A stretch of DNA of 37,373 nt from Oxalobacteraceae bacterium (GCA_027490255.1 JAIXYM010000164.1:1-37373), one strand, 5' to 3'. Counted from the first letter of the stretch, positions 26,419 to 35,651 are shown. A program made the numbers and translations. The notes: generated from the sequence alone by a model not told the origin.

Positions 26419-27218
26419 TGAGCGAGAATTCTACCAACAGCCGTCGGATAGGCGAAGTCATTCTGGATTTGCACAATATATCGCTCGCGTTTGGTGGCGT
26501 GCGCGCACTGACCGATATCTCTTTCGATGTGCGTGAGCATGAGATACGCGCCATCATCGGGCCCAATGGCGCTGGCAAAAGCTCCATGCTCAATGTGATC
26601 AATGGCGTGTATCGACCTCAGCAGGGTGAAATCATCTATCGCGGCGAGCATCGTCGTGACATGGACACGCATGCTGCAGCCAAGAGCGGCATTGCGCGCA
26701 CATTTCAGAACATCGCGCTGTTCAAGGGCATGACGGTTTTGGACAACATCATGACTGGCCGCAATTTGAAAATGCAGTCGAATTTTCTGCTGCAGGCGCT
26801 GTACATTGGCCCGGCCCGCCGTGAAGAAATCGAACATCGCAAGAAAGTCGAGGAAGTGATCGATTTCCTCGAGATTCAGCATATCCGCAAGACACCCGTC
26901 GGTCGCCTGCCCTATGGTCTGCAAAAACGCGTGGAGCTCGGCCGCGCACTCGCCGCCGAGCCAAAAATTCTTTTGCTGGATGAACCCATGGCCGGCATGA
27001 ACGTGGAAGAAAAGCAGGATATGTGCCGCTTCATTCTCGACGTGAATGAACAATTCGGCACAACCATCGTGCTGATCGAGCACGATATGGGCGTGGTGAT
27101 GGACATCTCGGATCGCGTGGTGGTACTCGATTACGGTAAAAAGATTGGCGATGGGACACCGGATGAAGTTCGCAACAATCAGGATGTGATCAATGCTTAT
27201 CTGGGAGTCGCACATTGA
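26415..27218 (+). CDS. branched-chain-type ABC transporter ATP-binding protein (LivG-like)
   Basis: 267 residues, LivG type: Walker [10 protein letters not shown], a C-loop [15 protein letters not shown] replacing the canonical LSGGQ, as is common in LivG, Walker [13 protein letters not shown], and the switch His in VLIEHDM. It energises uptake through the two permeases. Overlaps the synthetase stop and the next permease start. Confidence 0.93.
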   Translation: MMSENSTNSRRIGEVILDLHNISLAFGGVRALTDISFDVREHEIRAIIGPNGAGKSSMLNVINGVYRPQQGEIIYRGEHRRDMDTHAAAKSGIARTFQNIALFKGMTVLDNIMTGRNLKMQSNFLLQALYIGPARREEIEHRKKVEEVIDFLEIQHIRKTPVGRLPYGLQKRVELGRALAAEPKILLLDEPMAGMNVEEKQDMCRFILDVNEQFGTTIVLIEHDMGVVMDISDRVVVLDYGKKIGDGTPDEVRNNQDVINAYLGVAH

Positions 27219-28114
27219 ATCTGAATTTTTTCTTTGAAGTCCTGATCGGAGGCCTGCTCTCAGGAATTATGTACGCGCTCGTAGCGCTGGGGTTTGTGCT
27301 GATTTATAAAGCCTCGGGCGTGTTCAATTTTGCGCAGGGCTCCATGGTATTTTTCGCGGCACTTACTTGCGTGTCGCTGACCGAGCTGGGTCTGCCGCTA
27401 TGGGCTGCCATTCTGGTGAGCATCGGTGTGATGGCCTTGCTGGGACTGGCAATTGAACGCATTGTGTTGCGGCCCTTGGTCAACCAGCCGGAGATCTCGC
27501 TCTTTATGGCGACGATAGGCCTGACATTTTTCATCGAAGGCATGGCGCAGCTGATGTGGGGCTCGGATGTGAAGCGCCTGGATCTGGGTATTGAAGACGT
27601 GCCCATGGAAAGCATGATGAACACGTTCAATATCGTGATCTCTCGCTTCGACGTCACTGCGGCTGCGATCTGCGCACTGCTGGTGACCGGACTGGCCCTG
27701 TTTTTCTCGCGCACCAAGGTCGGTCGCGCATTACGCGCCGTGGCAGATGATCATCAGGCAGCGCTCGCCGTCGGGATTCCTTTGCAGCAGATCTGGGGCA
27801 TTGTTTGGGGGGTGGCAGGATTTGTCGCGCTGGTCGCGGGCTTGCTGTGGGGATCTCGTAATGGCGTGCAGTTTTCCCTGAGTTTCGTCGCGCTTAAAGC
27901 ACTGCCTGTACTTATTCTTGGTGGCTTTACCTCCGTGCCTGGCGCAATTATCGGCGGACTCATCATCGGCGCATCTGAAAAACTCGCTGAGGTGTATATC
28001 GGGCCGTTTGTAGGTGGCGGTATCGAGGGCTGGTTCCCTTACGTGTTGGCGCTGGGCTTCTTGCTGGTGCGACCCGAAGGCTTGTTTGGTGAAAAAATTA
28101 TCCGAAGAATTTAA
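27215..28114 (+). CDS. branched-chain-type ABC permease (LivH-like)
   Basis: 299 residues, eight or more hydrophobic segments, with the LivH pattern SGIMYALVALGFVLIYKASGVFNFAQG near the N-terminus and GRALRAVADDHQAALAVGI in the cytoplasmic loop that contacts the ATPase. Inner membrane. The start overlaps the ATP-binding gene stop by 4 bp. Confidence 0.93.
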   Translation: MNLNFFFEVLIGGLLSGIMYALVALGFVLIYKASGVFNFAQGSMVFFAALTCVSLTELGLPLWAAILVSIGVMALLGLAIERIVLRPLVNQPEISLFMATIGLTFFIEGMAQLMWGSDVKRLDLGIEDVPMESMMNTFNIVISRFDVTAAAICALLVTGLALFFSRTKVGRALRAVADDHQAALAVGIPLQQIWGIVWGVAGFVALVAGLLWGSRNGVQFSLSFVALKALPVLILGGFTSVPGAIIGGLIIGASEKLAEVYIGPFVGGGIEGWFPYVLALGFLLVRPEGLFGEKIIRRI

Positions 28115-28258
28115 CGCGTTGAAAAATGCGTGCTGCTTAGACCGTATCTGCTAAGGCTGATGGTAAGGCTGAAGCAGGTGGTTCGTTCAACATGCTATAC
28201 GCCTGCGCAACAGCGTTGGTATGTTGAGACTTGCGCTTGAAAGATTCAGGGAGTTTTT
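28115..28258 (+). other. 144-bp gap between permease genes
   Basis: No gene. AAGGCTGA and TAAGGCTGAAG repeat in a short direct pair around 28152-28176. The gap may hold a minor internal promoter; the last bases, AGGGAG, serve as the ribosome binding site of the next gene. Confidence 0.45.
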
Positions 28259-29317
28259 ATGCTGTACCGTGAAGCAGGACAATTCAAAACCACCTACGAG
28301 GCTGATGGGCAGATTTTTCCCATTCGTCAGGACCGCATCGGTATCCTGCTGTTGCTTGCGCTCGCCTTCTTCGTGGTGCCTTTGGTTGCGACACCCTATT
28401 TGTTTTCAGCAATCCTGATTCCTTTTCTTATTTTTTCGCTGGCGGCACTGGGCCTGAACATACTGACCGGCTATGCAGGACAACTGTCGCTAGGATCAGC
28501 GGCGTTCATGGCGGTTGGTGCATTCGCTTCCTATAATTTCATGCTGCGCGTGCCGGATATCCCTTTGCTGCTGGCGTTCGCTTTGGGTGGCTTGTGCGCC
28601 GCTGCACTGGGCATTGTTTTCGGCTTGCCGTCCTTGCGTGTGCGCGGTTTTTATCTGGCGGCGTCGACACTGGCCACACAGTTCTTCGTGGTGTGGGCGC
28701 TAACGAAGGTGCCATGGTTTACCAACTACAGTTCATCTGGTGTGATCACGGCACAAAAGCTTGAGATACTCGGCTTCGTCTTTGATACGCCAATGACAAA
28801 GTACTTGCTGGTGCTGGCGATTGTGGCTCTACTCGCATTACTGGCGAAAAATCTCGTTCGCTCTAATATTGGCCGTTGCTGGATGGCAGTGCGGGATATG
28901 GATGTTGCCGCAGAAGTGATCGGCATACGTTTGATGCACACCAAGCTGCTGGCATTTGCGGTCAGCTCGTTTTACTGCGGCGTGGCGGGTGCTCTCTATG
29001 CTTATGCTTATTTGGGCACAGTGGAGCCGGAAGCATATAGCCTCGATCTCTCGTTCCGCATCCTGTTCATGGTGATCATTGGCGGACTCGGTTCGGTCAT
29101 GGGTTCATTCTTGGGTGCTGCTTTTATCGTCTTGCTGCCCACCGTACTGAATGTACTGGCGCATGCGCTTGGTATTTCCACTGCGGTGGCATCGAATCTG
29201 GAACTGATGGTTTTTGGTGCTCTGATCATTTTCTTTTTGATCGTCGAGCCTCATGGCCTAGCCCGACTGTGGCAAATCGCCAAAGAAAAACTGCGGCTCT
29301 GGCCTTTCCCTCACTAG
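28259..29317 (+). CDS. branched-chain-type ABC permease (LivM-like)
   Basis: 352 residues with about ten hydrophobic segments. The LivM pattern LNILTGYAGQLSLGSAAFMAVGAF is clear, as is GRCWMAVRDMDVAAEVIGI in the EAA-like loop. An extra hydrophilic N-terminus of about 40 residues is present. ATG 28259 is preceded by CAGGGAG. It is the second membrane subunit of the same importer. Confidence 0.93.
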   Translation: MLYREAGQFKTTYEADGQIFPIRQDRIGILLLLALAFFVVPLVATPYLFSAILIPFLIFSLAALGLNILTGYAGQLSLGSAAFMAVGAFASYNFMLRVPDIPLLLAFALGGLCAAALGIVFGLPSLRVRGFYLAASTLATQFFVVWALTKVPWFTNYSSSGVITAQKLEILGFVFDTPMTKYLLVLAIVALLALLAKNLVRSNIGRCWMAVRDMDVAAEVIGIRLMHTKLLAFAVSSFYCGVAGALYAYAYLGTVEPEAYSLDLSFRILFMVIIGGLGSVMGSFLGAAFIVLLPTVLNVLAHALGISTAVASNLELMVFGALIIFFLIVEPHGLARLWQIAKEKLRLWPFPH

Positions 29318-29356
29318 GGAGCTTCGTCGTAGCGATTAATTTTTGTGGAGGGGACT

Positions 29357-30658
29357 ATGAAATTACTAAAATCACTCATGGCGAGCGTTGTGCTGCTCGC
29401 TGCTGCCAGCAGTGCGATGGCGCAGCAATTTATACCGATGCTGTCTTACCGCGTAGGCCCTTATGCCTCTGGCGGTAGCGGTTTCTACGGGGGCATCATC
29501 GACTACATGACCCTGATCAATATGCGCGACAATGGAATCAATGGCGTCAAGCTAATCTGGGAAGAGTGCGAGACCGAATACAACGCGTCACGTGGTGTGG
29601 AGTGTTACGAGCGCCTCAAGAGCAAGAACGGCGGCGCCTCGCTGGTGGAGCCACTCTCAACCGGCATTGCCTACGGCATCCTTGATCGCGTCGGTACCGA
29701 TAAGATCCCGATGACAACGCTAGGCTATGGTCGCTCTGATGCGGCAAATGGCAAGGTCTTCCCTTATGTCTTCCCACTGATCACCAGCTACTGGAATCAA
29801 GCTGCCGCCATGGTGCATTACCTCGGCGACAAAATGGGAGGTATGGACAAACTTAAAGGCAAGAAAATCGTTCACCTGTATCTCGACTCCGCCTATGGCA
29901 AAGAGCCATTGCCGGTGCTGGAAGCAGAAGCGGCGAAATACGGCTTTGAACTGATCAAGATTCCAGTCCAGCCACCGGGCAATGATCAGCAGTCGCAGTG
30001 GCTGCAGATTCGTCAGGCACAACCGGACTTCGTGATCGTCTGGACCTATGGTGTGAGTAGCGCCGTAGCGCTGAAGACAGCGCAACGTAATGGCTTCTCG
30101 CGCGAAAAGATGCTGGGTGTCTGGTGGGCAGGTGCTGAAGAAGATGCGATACCAGCGGGTGATGCGGCCAAAGGCTTCACAACCATGAGCTTCACCACAC
30201 CGGGCAACTATCCACTGCTCGATGAGATTCGCAGCACGGTATATGGCGCTGGCAAAGGTAACTTGGCCGAAAAAGATCGCATCGGTCACACGATGTATCT
30301 GCGCGGCGTTGTGGCGGGTGTGCTGATGGTAGAGGCGATGCGCAATGCGCAGGCCAAATTTGGCAAGGGCAAAGTGCTGACTGGTGAGCAGGTCCGCTGG
30401 GGCTTCGAGAATCTGAATGTGGATGCTGCACGTCAGAAAGCGCTCGGTGTGGCTGATCTATTCCCGCCAGTGAAAACATCCTGTGATGATCACGAAGGCT
30501 CGGGTGCAACCAAGGTGCAGCAATGGGATGGCAGCAAGTGGGTGGCCTTATCCAAGACCTGGATCACCGGCGACAAGGCTCTGGTGCGCAAGCTGCTCGA
30601 AGAAACATCAGCAGCCTACGCCAAGGAAAAAAATATCAAGGCAGCCTGCCTGAAATAA
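29357..30658 (+). CDS. branched-chain-type ABC transporter substrate-binding protein
   Basis: 433 residues. A signal peptide (MKLLKSLMASVVLLAAASSAMAQ) is followed by a Peripla_BP_6 type I fold with SYRVGPYASGGSGFYGGIIDYM, the position where the ligand is held. GTG at 29345 could extend the frame by four residues, but ATG 29357 is preceded by GGAGGGG at good spacing. The ligand probably is not an amino acid: neighbours are two acyl-CoA ligases, and related proteins are often found in aromatic or fatty acid uptake clusters. Confidence 0.9.
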   Translation: MKLLKSLMASVVLLAAASSAMAQQFIPMLSYRVGPYASGGSGFYGGIIDYMTLINMRDNGINGVKLIWEECETEYNASRGVECYERLKSKNGGASLVEPLSTGIAYGILDRVGTDKIPMTTLGYGRSDAANGKVFPYVFPLITSYWNQAAAMVHYLGDKMGGMDKLKGKKIVHLYLDSAYGKEPLPVLEAEAAKYGFELIKIPVQPPGNDQQSQWLQIRQAQPDFVIVWTYGVSSAVALKTAQRNGFSREKMLGVWWAGAEEDAIPAGDAAKGFTTMSFTTPGNYPLLDEIRSTVYGAGKGNLAEKDRIGHTMYLRGVVAGVLMVEAMRNAQAKFGKGKVLTGEQVRWGFENLNVDAARQKALGVADLFPPVKTSCDDHEGSGATKVQQWDGSKWVALSKTWITGDKALVRKLLEETSAAYAKEKNIKAACLK

Positions 30659-30702
30659 CTGAGGCAGCAGCCGCTATTTAATTAAGACTCTACGTTGCGC
30701 AT

Positions 30703-30745
30703 CGCAGGACTTCGGCATAGGTAGGTGTTCGAGGTCCTGCGTTTT
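30703..30745 (+). other. hairpin between binding-protein and ATPase genes
   Basis: CGCAGGAC (30703-30710) and GTCCTGCG (30734-30741) are perfect complements with a 23-base loop, followed by TTTT. It could be an attenuating terminator or a stabilising structure that raises the binding-protein dose over the downstream ATPase. Confidence 0.55.
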
Positions 30746-30758
30746 ACAGTTCAACGGA

Positions 30759-31580
30759 ATGGCCAACATGAATCAGAATCCGTCCATCCTGACTATCAAT
30801 AACATTGAAGTCATTTATGACCATGTGATCCTTGTGCTCAAAGGCGTATCTTTGTCAGTACCACGCGGGAAAATCGTGGCACTGATGGGCGCAAATGGCG
30901 CGGGTAAATCAACGACACTGAAGTCCATCTCGACCTTGCTACGCGGTGAACGTGGCGACGTGACCAAGGGGAGTATCGAATTCAACGGTGAGCGTATCGA
31001 TCAGCTGACGCCCAATGAACTGGTCAAGCGTGGTCTGTCGCAGGTGATGGAAGGCCGGCATTGTTTTGGTCACCTGACGATAGAAGAAAATCTGCTGACC
31101 GGGGCTTATACGCGAAAGATTTCGCGTAACGAATTAAAAAATGCACTTGAGAAGGTCTATCACTACTTTCCACGACTAAAGCAGCGCCGCAGCTCGATGG
31201 CTGGATATACCTCTGGCGGTGAACAGCAGATGTGCGCGATTGGCCGTGCACTGATGGCCAAGCCCTCGATGATTTTGCTGGATGAGCCGTCGATGGGACT
31301 CGCGCCGCAAATCGTTGAAGAAATTTTTGGCATCGTGCAGGATCTCAATAAAACAGAGCAGGTTTCCTTCCTGCTGGCTGAGCAGAACACCACCATCGCG
31401 CTGCGCTATGCGGATTTTGGCTACATTCTTGAAAATGGTCGCGTGGTAATGGAAGGTGCTGCAGTCGATCTGGCTTCGAATGAAGACGTAAAAGAGTTTT
31501 ATCTCGGCGTGTCCGGCGGTGATCGCAAGAGTTTCCGTGACATGAAATTTTATCGCCGCCGCAAACGCTGGCTGGCCTGA
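30759..31580 (+). CDS. branched-chain-type ABC transporter ATP-binding protein (LivF-like)
   Basis: 273 residues. Walker A GANGAGKSTTLK, LivF signature TSGGEQQMCAIGRALM, Walker B MILLDEPSMGLAP and QNTTIALRYAD in the position of the switch region. ATG 30759 sits close to ACGGA; ATG 30768 is an alternative. A basic C-terminal tail of about 25 residues (FYRRRKRW) exceeds the usual LivF end. It completes the importer with the LivG-like partner. Confidence 0.92.
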   Translation: MANMNQNPSILTINNIEVIYDHVILVLKGVSLSVPRGKIVALMGANGAGKSTTLKSISTLLRGERGDVTKGSIEFNGERIDQLTPNELVKRGLSQVMEGRHCFGHLTIEENLLTGAYTRKISRNELKNALEKVYHYFPRLKQRRSSMAGYTSGGEQQMCAIGRALMAKPSMILLDEPSMGLAPQIVEEIFGIVQDLNKTEQVSFLLAEQNTTIALRYADFGYILENGRVVMEGAAVDLASNEDVKEFYLGVSGGDRKSFRDMKFYRRRKRWLA

Positions 31581-31601
31581 TTCCCCTCTCTGGTATTTGC
31601 C

Positions 31602-32855
31602 ATGACTGATTTCCATGACGCGCTCGAATCGCGCGATCCCCATGCACGCGAAAAAGAACTCTTGGCCGCGTTACCTGCGCTGATACAACGTGCGCAAACA
31701 ACGCCGGGCTGGTCATCCATCCTTGCGGGCGTGAATGCTTCCGATATCAGCTCGCGCGAGGCTTTGGCGCAATTGCCAGTAACGCGCAAATCTGAGCTGA
31801 AAACACTGCAAGGCATGTCACTGCCCTTCGGTGGTCTCATCAATACATCTACCCGTGATTTGTCGCGCATCTTCATGTCGCCCGGCCCCATCTTCGATCC
31901 CGAGGGACGTGGCGTCGACTGGTGGCGCTTTGCGCGCCCTCTCCATGCCTTGGGCGTCAGGCGTGGTGATTTGATACAAAATTGTTTTGCCTACCATTTC
32001 ACACCCGCAGGGCTGATGGTCGAAGGTGGCGCGATCAAGCTTGGCTGCCCGGTGATACCCGCCGGTACCGGGCAAACGGAAATGCAGGTTCAGGCAATGA
32101 ACTTGCTGCGGCCGCGCGTCTACACAGGCACGCCATCGTTCCTGAAGATCATCATCGAAAAAGCGCAGGAGATGGGTGAAGACATCAGCAGTGTTGAATA
32201 TGCACTAGTGAGCGCAGAGGCATTACCACCCTCTCTGCGTCAATGGCTCAACGCGCATGGCGTACCGAATGTACTGCAAACCTACGGATCGGCCGACATC
32301 GGCAATATCGCCTACGAAACTATGAGCGATGGACAGGTGAACGCCGGCATGGTGCTGGATGAAGCGCTGTTGCTGGAAATTGTACGGCCGGGCACGGGAG
32401 ATCCGGTGCCGGTGGGTGAGGTCGGAGAAATCGTGATTACCTCATTCAACCCGGACTATCCGCTGATCCGCTTCGCGACCGGTGATATGTCTGCGGTCTT
32501 GCCAGAGACTTCACCGTGCGGAAGAACCAACACGCGCATCAAGGGCTGGATGGGTCGCGCCGATCAGACCACCAAGGTGCGCGCGATGTTTGTACATCCC
32601 TCGCAAGTCGCCGAGATTGCGCGTCGTCACACCGCAATTCTCAAAGCTCGCCTGATCATCACCGGTGAAATGGCCAATGACCAGATGACTTTGCATTGCG
32701 AAGTCTCGGATCCCGCCGCACTCTCGGGAGACATTGAGGCGATCGCGGCCACCATACGCGACATTACCAAGTTACGTGGCGAGGTCAGGCTGGTCGCCGC
32801 AGGCACACTACCCAATGACGGCAAGGTCATTGAGGATGCGCGCAGTTATCAGTAG
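31602..32855 (+). CDS. PaaK-like phenylacetate-CoA ligase family protein, P-loop altered
   Basis: 417 residues. The phenylacetate-CoA ligase layout is seen from GLINTSTRDLSRIFMSPGPIFDPEG to the A5-like block LQTYGSADIGNIAYE, the hinge region YPLIRFATGDMSAVLPETSPCGRTN, and a C-terminal domain typical of PaaK. The canonical nucleotide loop SSGTTGKP is replaced by MSPGPIFDPEG, so ATP use by the standard mode is uncertain. It follows the ABC genes 21 bases after LivF and presumably works on the same substrate or a product of it. Confidence 0.85.
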   Translation: MTDFHDALESRDPHAREKELLAALPALIQRAQTTPGWSSILAGVNASDISSREALAQLPVTRKSELKTLQGMSLPFGGLINTSTRDLSRIFMSPGPIFDPEGRGVDWWRFARPLHALGVRRGDLIQNCFAYHFTPAGLMVEGGAIKLGCPVIPAGTGQTEMQVQAMNLLRPRVYTGTPSFLKIIIEKAQEMGEDISSVEYALVSAEALPPSLRQWLNAHGVPNVLQTYGSADIGNIAYETMSDGQVNAGMVLDEALLLEIVRPGTGDPVPVGEVGEIVITSFNPDYPLIRFATGDMSAVLPETSPCGRTNTRIKGWMGRADQTTKVRAMFVHPSQVAEIARRHTAILKARLIITGEMANDQMTLHCEVSDPAALSGDIEAIAATIRDITKLRGEVRLVAAGTLPNDGKVIEDARSYQ

Positions 32856-32879
32856 GCCGCTGTTTAAACGACTACTTGC

Positions 32880-33725
32880 CTATGCGATTGACTGCTGCTT
32901 AGCCTGTCGTGCTGCTGCCAGTAGCGCAATCGCTTCTGCGTCGATGTCAATAATCTCGGTTGTTTTGTGGCAAAAACCTTTGAACAGCTGACGATCGAAT
33001 GCGTAGAGCGTTGCGTCATTCGTTGATTCGCGCATGACCGTTGGCCGCAGATGAGGAACAAACACGCTGCCCATCAGAAATCGAATGATCACGGTGTTGC
33101 GCAGCCCCTGCAGTGCGCGACGATCCAAACCGTGCGCGACGCCGACCTCGAGGGCATTTTTAGTGAGCATTGCGCAAAAATCTCTGATGCTGCTGGGCAG
33201 CCCACCTTCAAGATTTCCTTCATCGAAAATCAAATCCGTCATGGCATCAATGTAGGCTTGCATGCCCCGCTCGCTGTAGACATGATCGCAGGCCGCAACC
33301 AGCCGGCTCGTCCATGCCATCACCATTGCGTCACTGATCAATTCCGTCGGCCAGGTTGATGGCAGCGCGCGAATATTTTTGGCGCTAAACGGGGTAGCAA
33401 TGGCTTGGTCCAGCAGGTCTCGAGTGATGGATCCGGAGCCATTCGCCGTGACCTCGCTCACGCCCAATAGCTCCGGTAAAGCGCGAGCGGCCAGCGCATC
33501 GAGTTTTTCTCCGTAAGACGTCAATGATGAGACCTTGCACTTTGCCCCGGGCTCAGCGGTGATTCCGGTAGTTGGTATCTGCACTTTTTGTCTTGATGAC
33601 ATCGTGGGTTTGTTTAAAGACGCCGATAAGCTCTTATCGTTTGCTGTGCGCTTATCGATCATGGGTGCGCTGGGAGCCTGTGCCATCGGGATCGCGGGTT
33701 TCAGCGTGATCTTGGTTGTGTTCAT
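32880..33725 (-). CDS. hypothetical protein with faint RasGAP-like signature
   Basis: 281 residues, no signal peptide. Residues 1-65 are Pro/Ser/Thr/Lys-rich and look disordered. Residues 105-260 are helical; the segment at 210-224 (NTVIIRFLMGSVFVP) has the spacing of the RasGAP signature around the FLR-x-x-x-P-A motif, and LPSSIRDFC (176-184) sits where RasGAPs have LPPELR. The Arg finger is not evident (FSAKN instead of FRxN). Its neighbour upstream is divergent and also unknown. Either a eukaryote-like domain in a candidate secreted protein, or chance similarity. ATG 33725 has a weak ribosome binding site; ATG at codon 14 is also possible. Confidence 0.65.
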   Translation of the reverse strand: MNTTKITLKPAIPMAQAPSAPMIDKRTANDKSLSASLNKPTMSSRQKVQIPTTGITAEPGAKCKVSSLTSYGEKLDALAARALPELLGVSEVTANGSGSITRDLLDQAIATPFSAKNIRALPSTWPTELISDAMVMAWTSRLVAACDHVYSERGMQAYIDAMTDLIFDEGNLEGGLPSSIRDFCAMLTKNALEVGVAHGLDRRALQGLRNTVIIRFLMGSVFVPHLRPTVMRESTNDATLYAFDRQLFKGFCHKTTEIIDIDAEAIALLAAARQAKQQSIA

Positions 33726-34028
33726 CAGGTGTCAAAAGTAGAAATTAATGTAAGCGGCATTGGGGTAATTATCCTGCCTCACTACCCCGCAACAAGCAGG
33801 AAGGGTCAAGGTCGGTCACAAAACAGCGCCCGGAGTTCTCGAAAATGGCTATTTATTTGAGGGAATTTATCAAAAAAGGAATATTCCGAGCTGTTCATCG
33901 CACCAGACCCGCAATACAGTTGCGGCGTCTCAAGCCAATTTCCTCGGGGGTAGCAAACTGAACACGGTCAATTTCCACTCATGCAGGGTCCAGCAAGTTT
34001 TGCTGGCCATTGAATGTAAAGGAATTCC
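33726..34028. other. divergent intergenic region between two unknown genes
   Basis: 303 bases, AT-rich relative to the neighbours. I looked for the paired TTCG box of type III secretion regulons and for -24/-12 elements and found neither. Only the AAAGGA ribosome binding site before ATG 34029 is clear. Confidence 0.5.
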
Positions 34029-35567
34029 ATGCACGCCCTGCTTACCCGTTCACGTTCATACCCAACAATCCGCACCCTCCGGATTACTCAACAAGCCCCA
34101 GCAAACCCCACCCGAGCACCGCAGCTGTTTCATCGTCAGCCCAAGGCGTCTTATTACTTTGATGCTAGCCGGCATACTTCATTGTCTTTCCGGCTTTTGC
34201 TGTCACAACTTAAAGAGCAAAAGGCGACCTCACAGCACCGGCGTACTCGCGACTTTTTGTGCCTGAGTATGGATAATCTGCTGGCATCGATTCGCCCGGG
34301 CATCGATGATGATGAGCAAAGTAAACAGTATTTCACCGCGCTGCTGCACATGCATTTGTCACACCTGACAGACGATGAGATTGGGCAACTTCGTGAGGCA
34401 CTCAAAGCCGCACAGTTTTCCTGCAACGTCGTCGAAACGATTATTGATGATGAGGTATATCGCGATTATGGCTTTTCCAATGGCCCACCACATTCATTCA
34501 ATCGCACGTTGATGCAAACAGAAGATTTTTTCAATCTTCTTGAAGATCTAAAAGAGAGTGTTCCGCAAGCCCGATGCATGCCTTTGCAATCCGATTTGCC
34601 AGAAGCCATCCGCGATGCCCTCCATACGAGCTGCGCCGAGTGGAGCCATTCGAATAAAACGATTGATGACTTGCATCATAGTGTCTGTCTACTCGCAAAG
34701 GCACTGGATTTGCCGATAGCATCCAATGAAATCATCACGGGCACACTAGAGATAAAGTCGACGACAGTAACAGCCACCCAAAATTCTATCGTCATTGATA
34801 GCCGGATGGTCGAAGCAGTGTTGGCCGATACGAAAGCTAGGCTTTTCCCCGAATTATTGCGTGATGTCCTTGAGCTTCTGCTCACGCAAAAGCTGCTTGG
34901 CATTGCTGCACCTCCCGACAAACTCATGCGCAGGCAGCGCCAGCAAGTGTCGGCTGCGATGGCGCAGATTTATGCCAAGATTCCAACGAGCAGCACGCCG
35001 AATTTGAAGACGCAGGCGCGTGAACTTATGAAAGATGCGCCTCATTTCGGCGAGGTACAGATTCAGCCGACCACCGGGGTAGCACTGGGTCATGCATGGA
35101 TAGCGCCCTGCTTGTCCCTGGTGCCGGATATGCGAAAAACTCATGTCGATCTTGGTCATCGTTTTATGCATTCAGGCTTTCGCCTTGACCCTGGCGATTC
35201 CCAGATCCGTGAATGGCCAGCGCACTTCATGACCGCAAAAGAAAGCGAGGAAACGTATCCCGGCCAACACGCATGGTCCCTGCGGGTTCCGGTCGATGGG
35301 AGACGCCTTCAGGCAGCCGCGCAGGAAGTCAGGCACGAGTGGGAGTCACAGGGTTTGCCGTATCGATTCATCGGTACCACGCCGGATATGCGAGCCACGG
35401 GTTGTCGCGTGACTGTCTGGGAAGCGGTTCAACGCGGCATGACAGACGATGCGCTGACCCTGTTCGAGCACTACAACAGCGGGCTGCCCGAACCACAGTC
35501 CCCTACGGAATTGTGGCAGCGCCTTGACGGACTGATGCGATGGATAGAAAGGCTGGCAGCGGAATAA
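34029..35567 (+). CDS. hypothetical protein, 512 residues
   Basis: I do not recognise this protein. The first 50 residues are rich in Arg, Thr, Ser, Pro and Gln and look unstructured. A helical middle section (about 80-330) follows, then a mixed alpha/beta C-terminal region (about 345-500) with FGEVQIQPTTGVALGHAWIA, HVDLGHRFMHSGF, HAWSLRVPVDGRRLQAAAQE and ATGCRVTVWEAVQRG. No signal peptide or membrane helix. ATG 34029 follows AAAGGAATTCC. It is divergent from the RasGAP-like gene, and the shared low-complexity N-termini hint that both are exported by a non-Sec route, but this is inference. Confidence 0.7.
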   Translation: MHALLTRSRSYPTIRTLRITQQAPANPTRAPQLFHRQPKASYYFDASRHTSLSFRLLLSQLKEQKATSQHRRTRDFLCLSMDNLLASIRPGIDDDEQSKQYFTALLHMHLSHLTDDEIGQLREALKAAQFSCNVVETIIDDEVYRDYGFSNGPPHSFNRTLMQTEDFFNLLEDLKESVPQARCMPLQSDLPEAIRDALHTSCAEWSHSNKTIDDLHHSVCLLAKALDLPIASNEIITGTLEIKSTTVTATQNSIVIDSRMVEAVLADTKARLFPELLRDVLELLLTQKLLGIAAPPDKLMRRQRQQVSAAMAQIYAKIPTSSTPNLKTQARELMKDAPHFGEVQIQPTTGVALGHAWIAPCLSLVPDMRKTHVDLGHRFMHSGFRLDPGDSQIREWPAHFMTAKESEETYPGQHAWSLRVPVDGRRLQAAAQEVRHEWESQGLPYRFIGTTPDMRATGCRVTVWEAVQRGMTDDALTLFEHYNSGLPEPQSPTELWQRLDGLMRWIERLAAE

Positions 35568-35611
35568 CACGCCCTACGGCGGAGCCTGCCGCGAGGCATC
35601 AGGGCTTCGCC

Positions 35612-35617
35612 TATAAT
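35612..35617 (+). promoter_or_regulatory. candidate -10 box for the nitronate monooxygenase
   Basis: TATAAT lies 35 bases before ATG 35652, a fitting place for a -10 element. No good -35 hexamer is seen at 16-18 bases, so the promoter may be weak or activator-dependent. Confidence 0.4.
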
Positions 35618-35651
35618 TGCCCGCATACAAAAAAAGCCTTCGGAGACTTAC

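Noticed and set aside
33726..34028. Type III secretion regulon box (paired TTCG)
   Set aside because: No TTCG pair at 16-base spacing was found on either strand of the divergent region.
34029..35567. OspF/SpvC-type phosphothreonine lyase
   Set aside because: The C-terminal domain has a loosely similar order of blocks, but the catalytic Lys-x-His motif is not present, so no such function is claimed.
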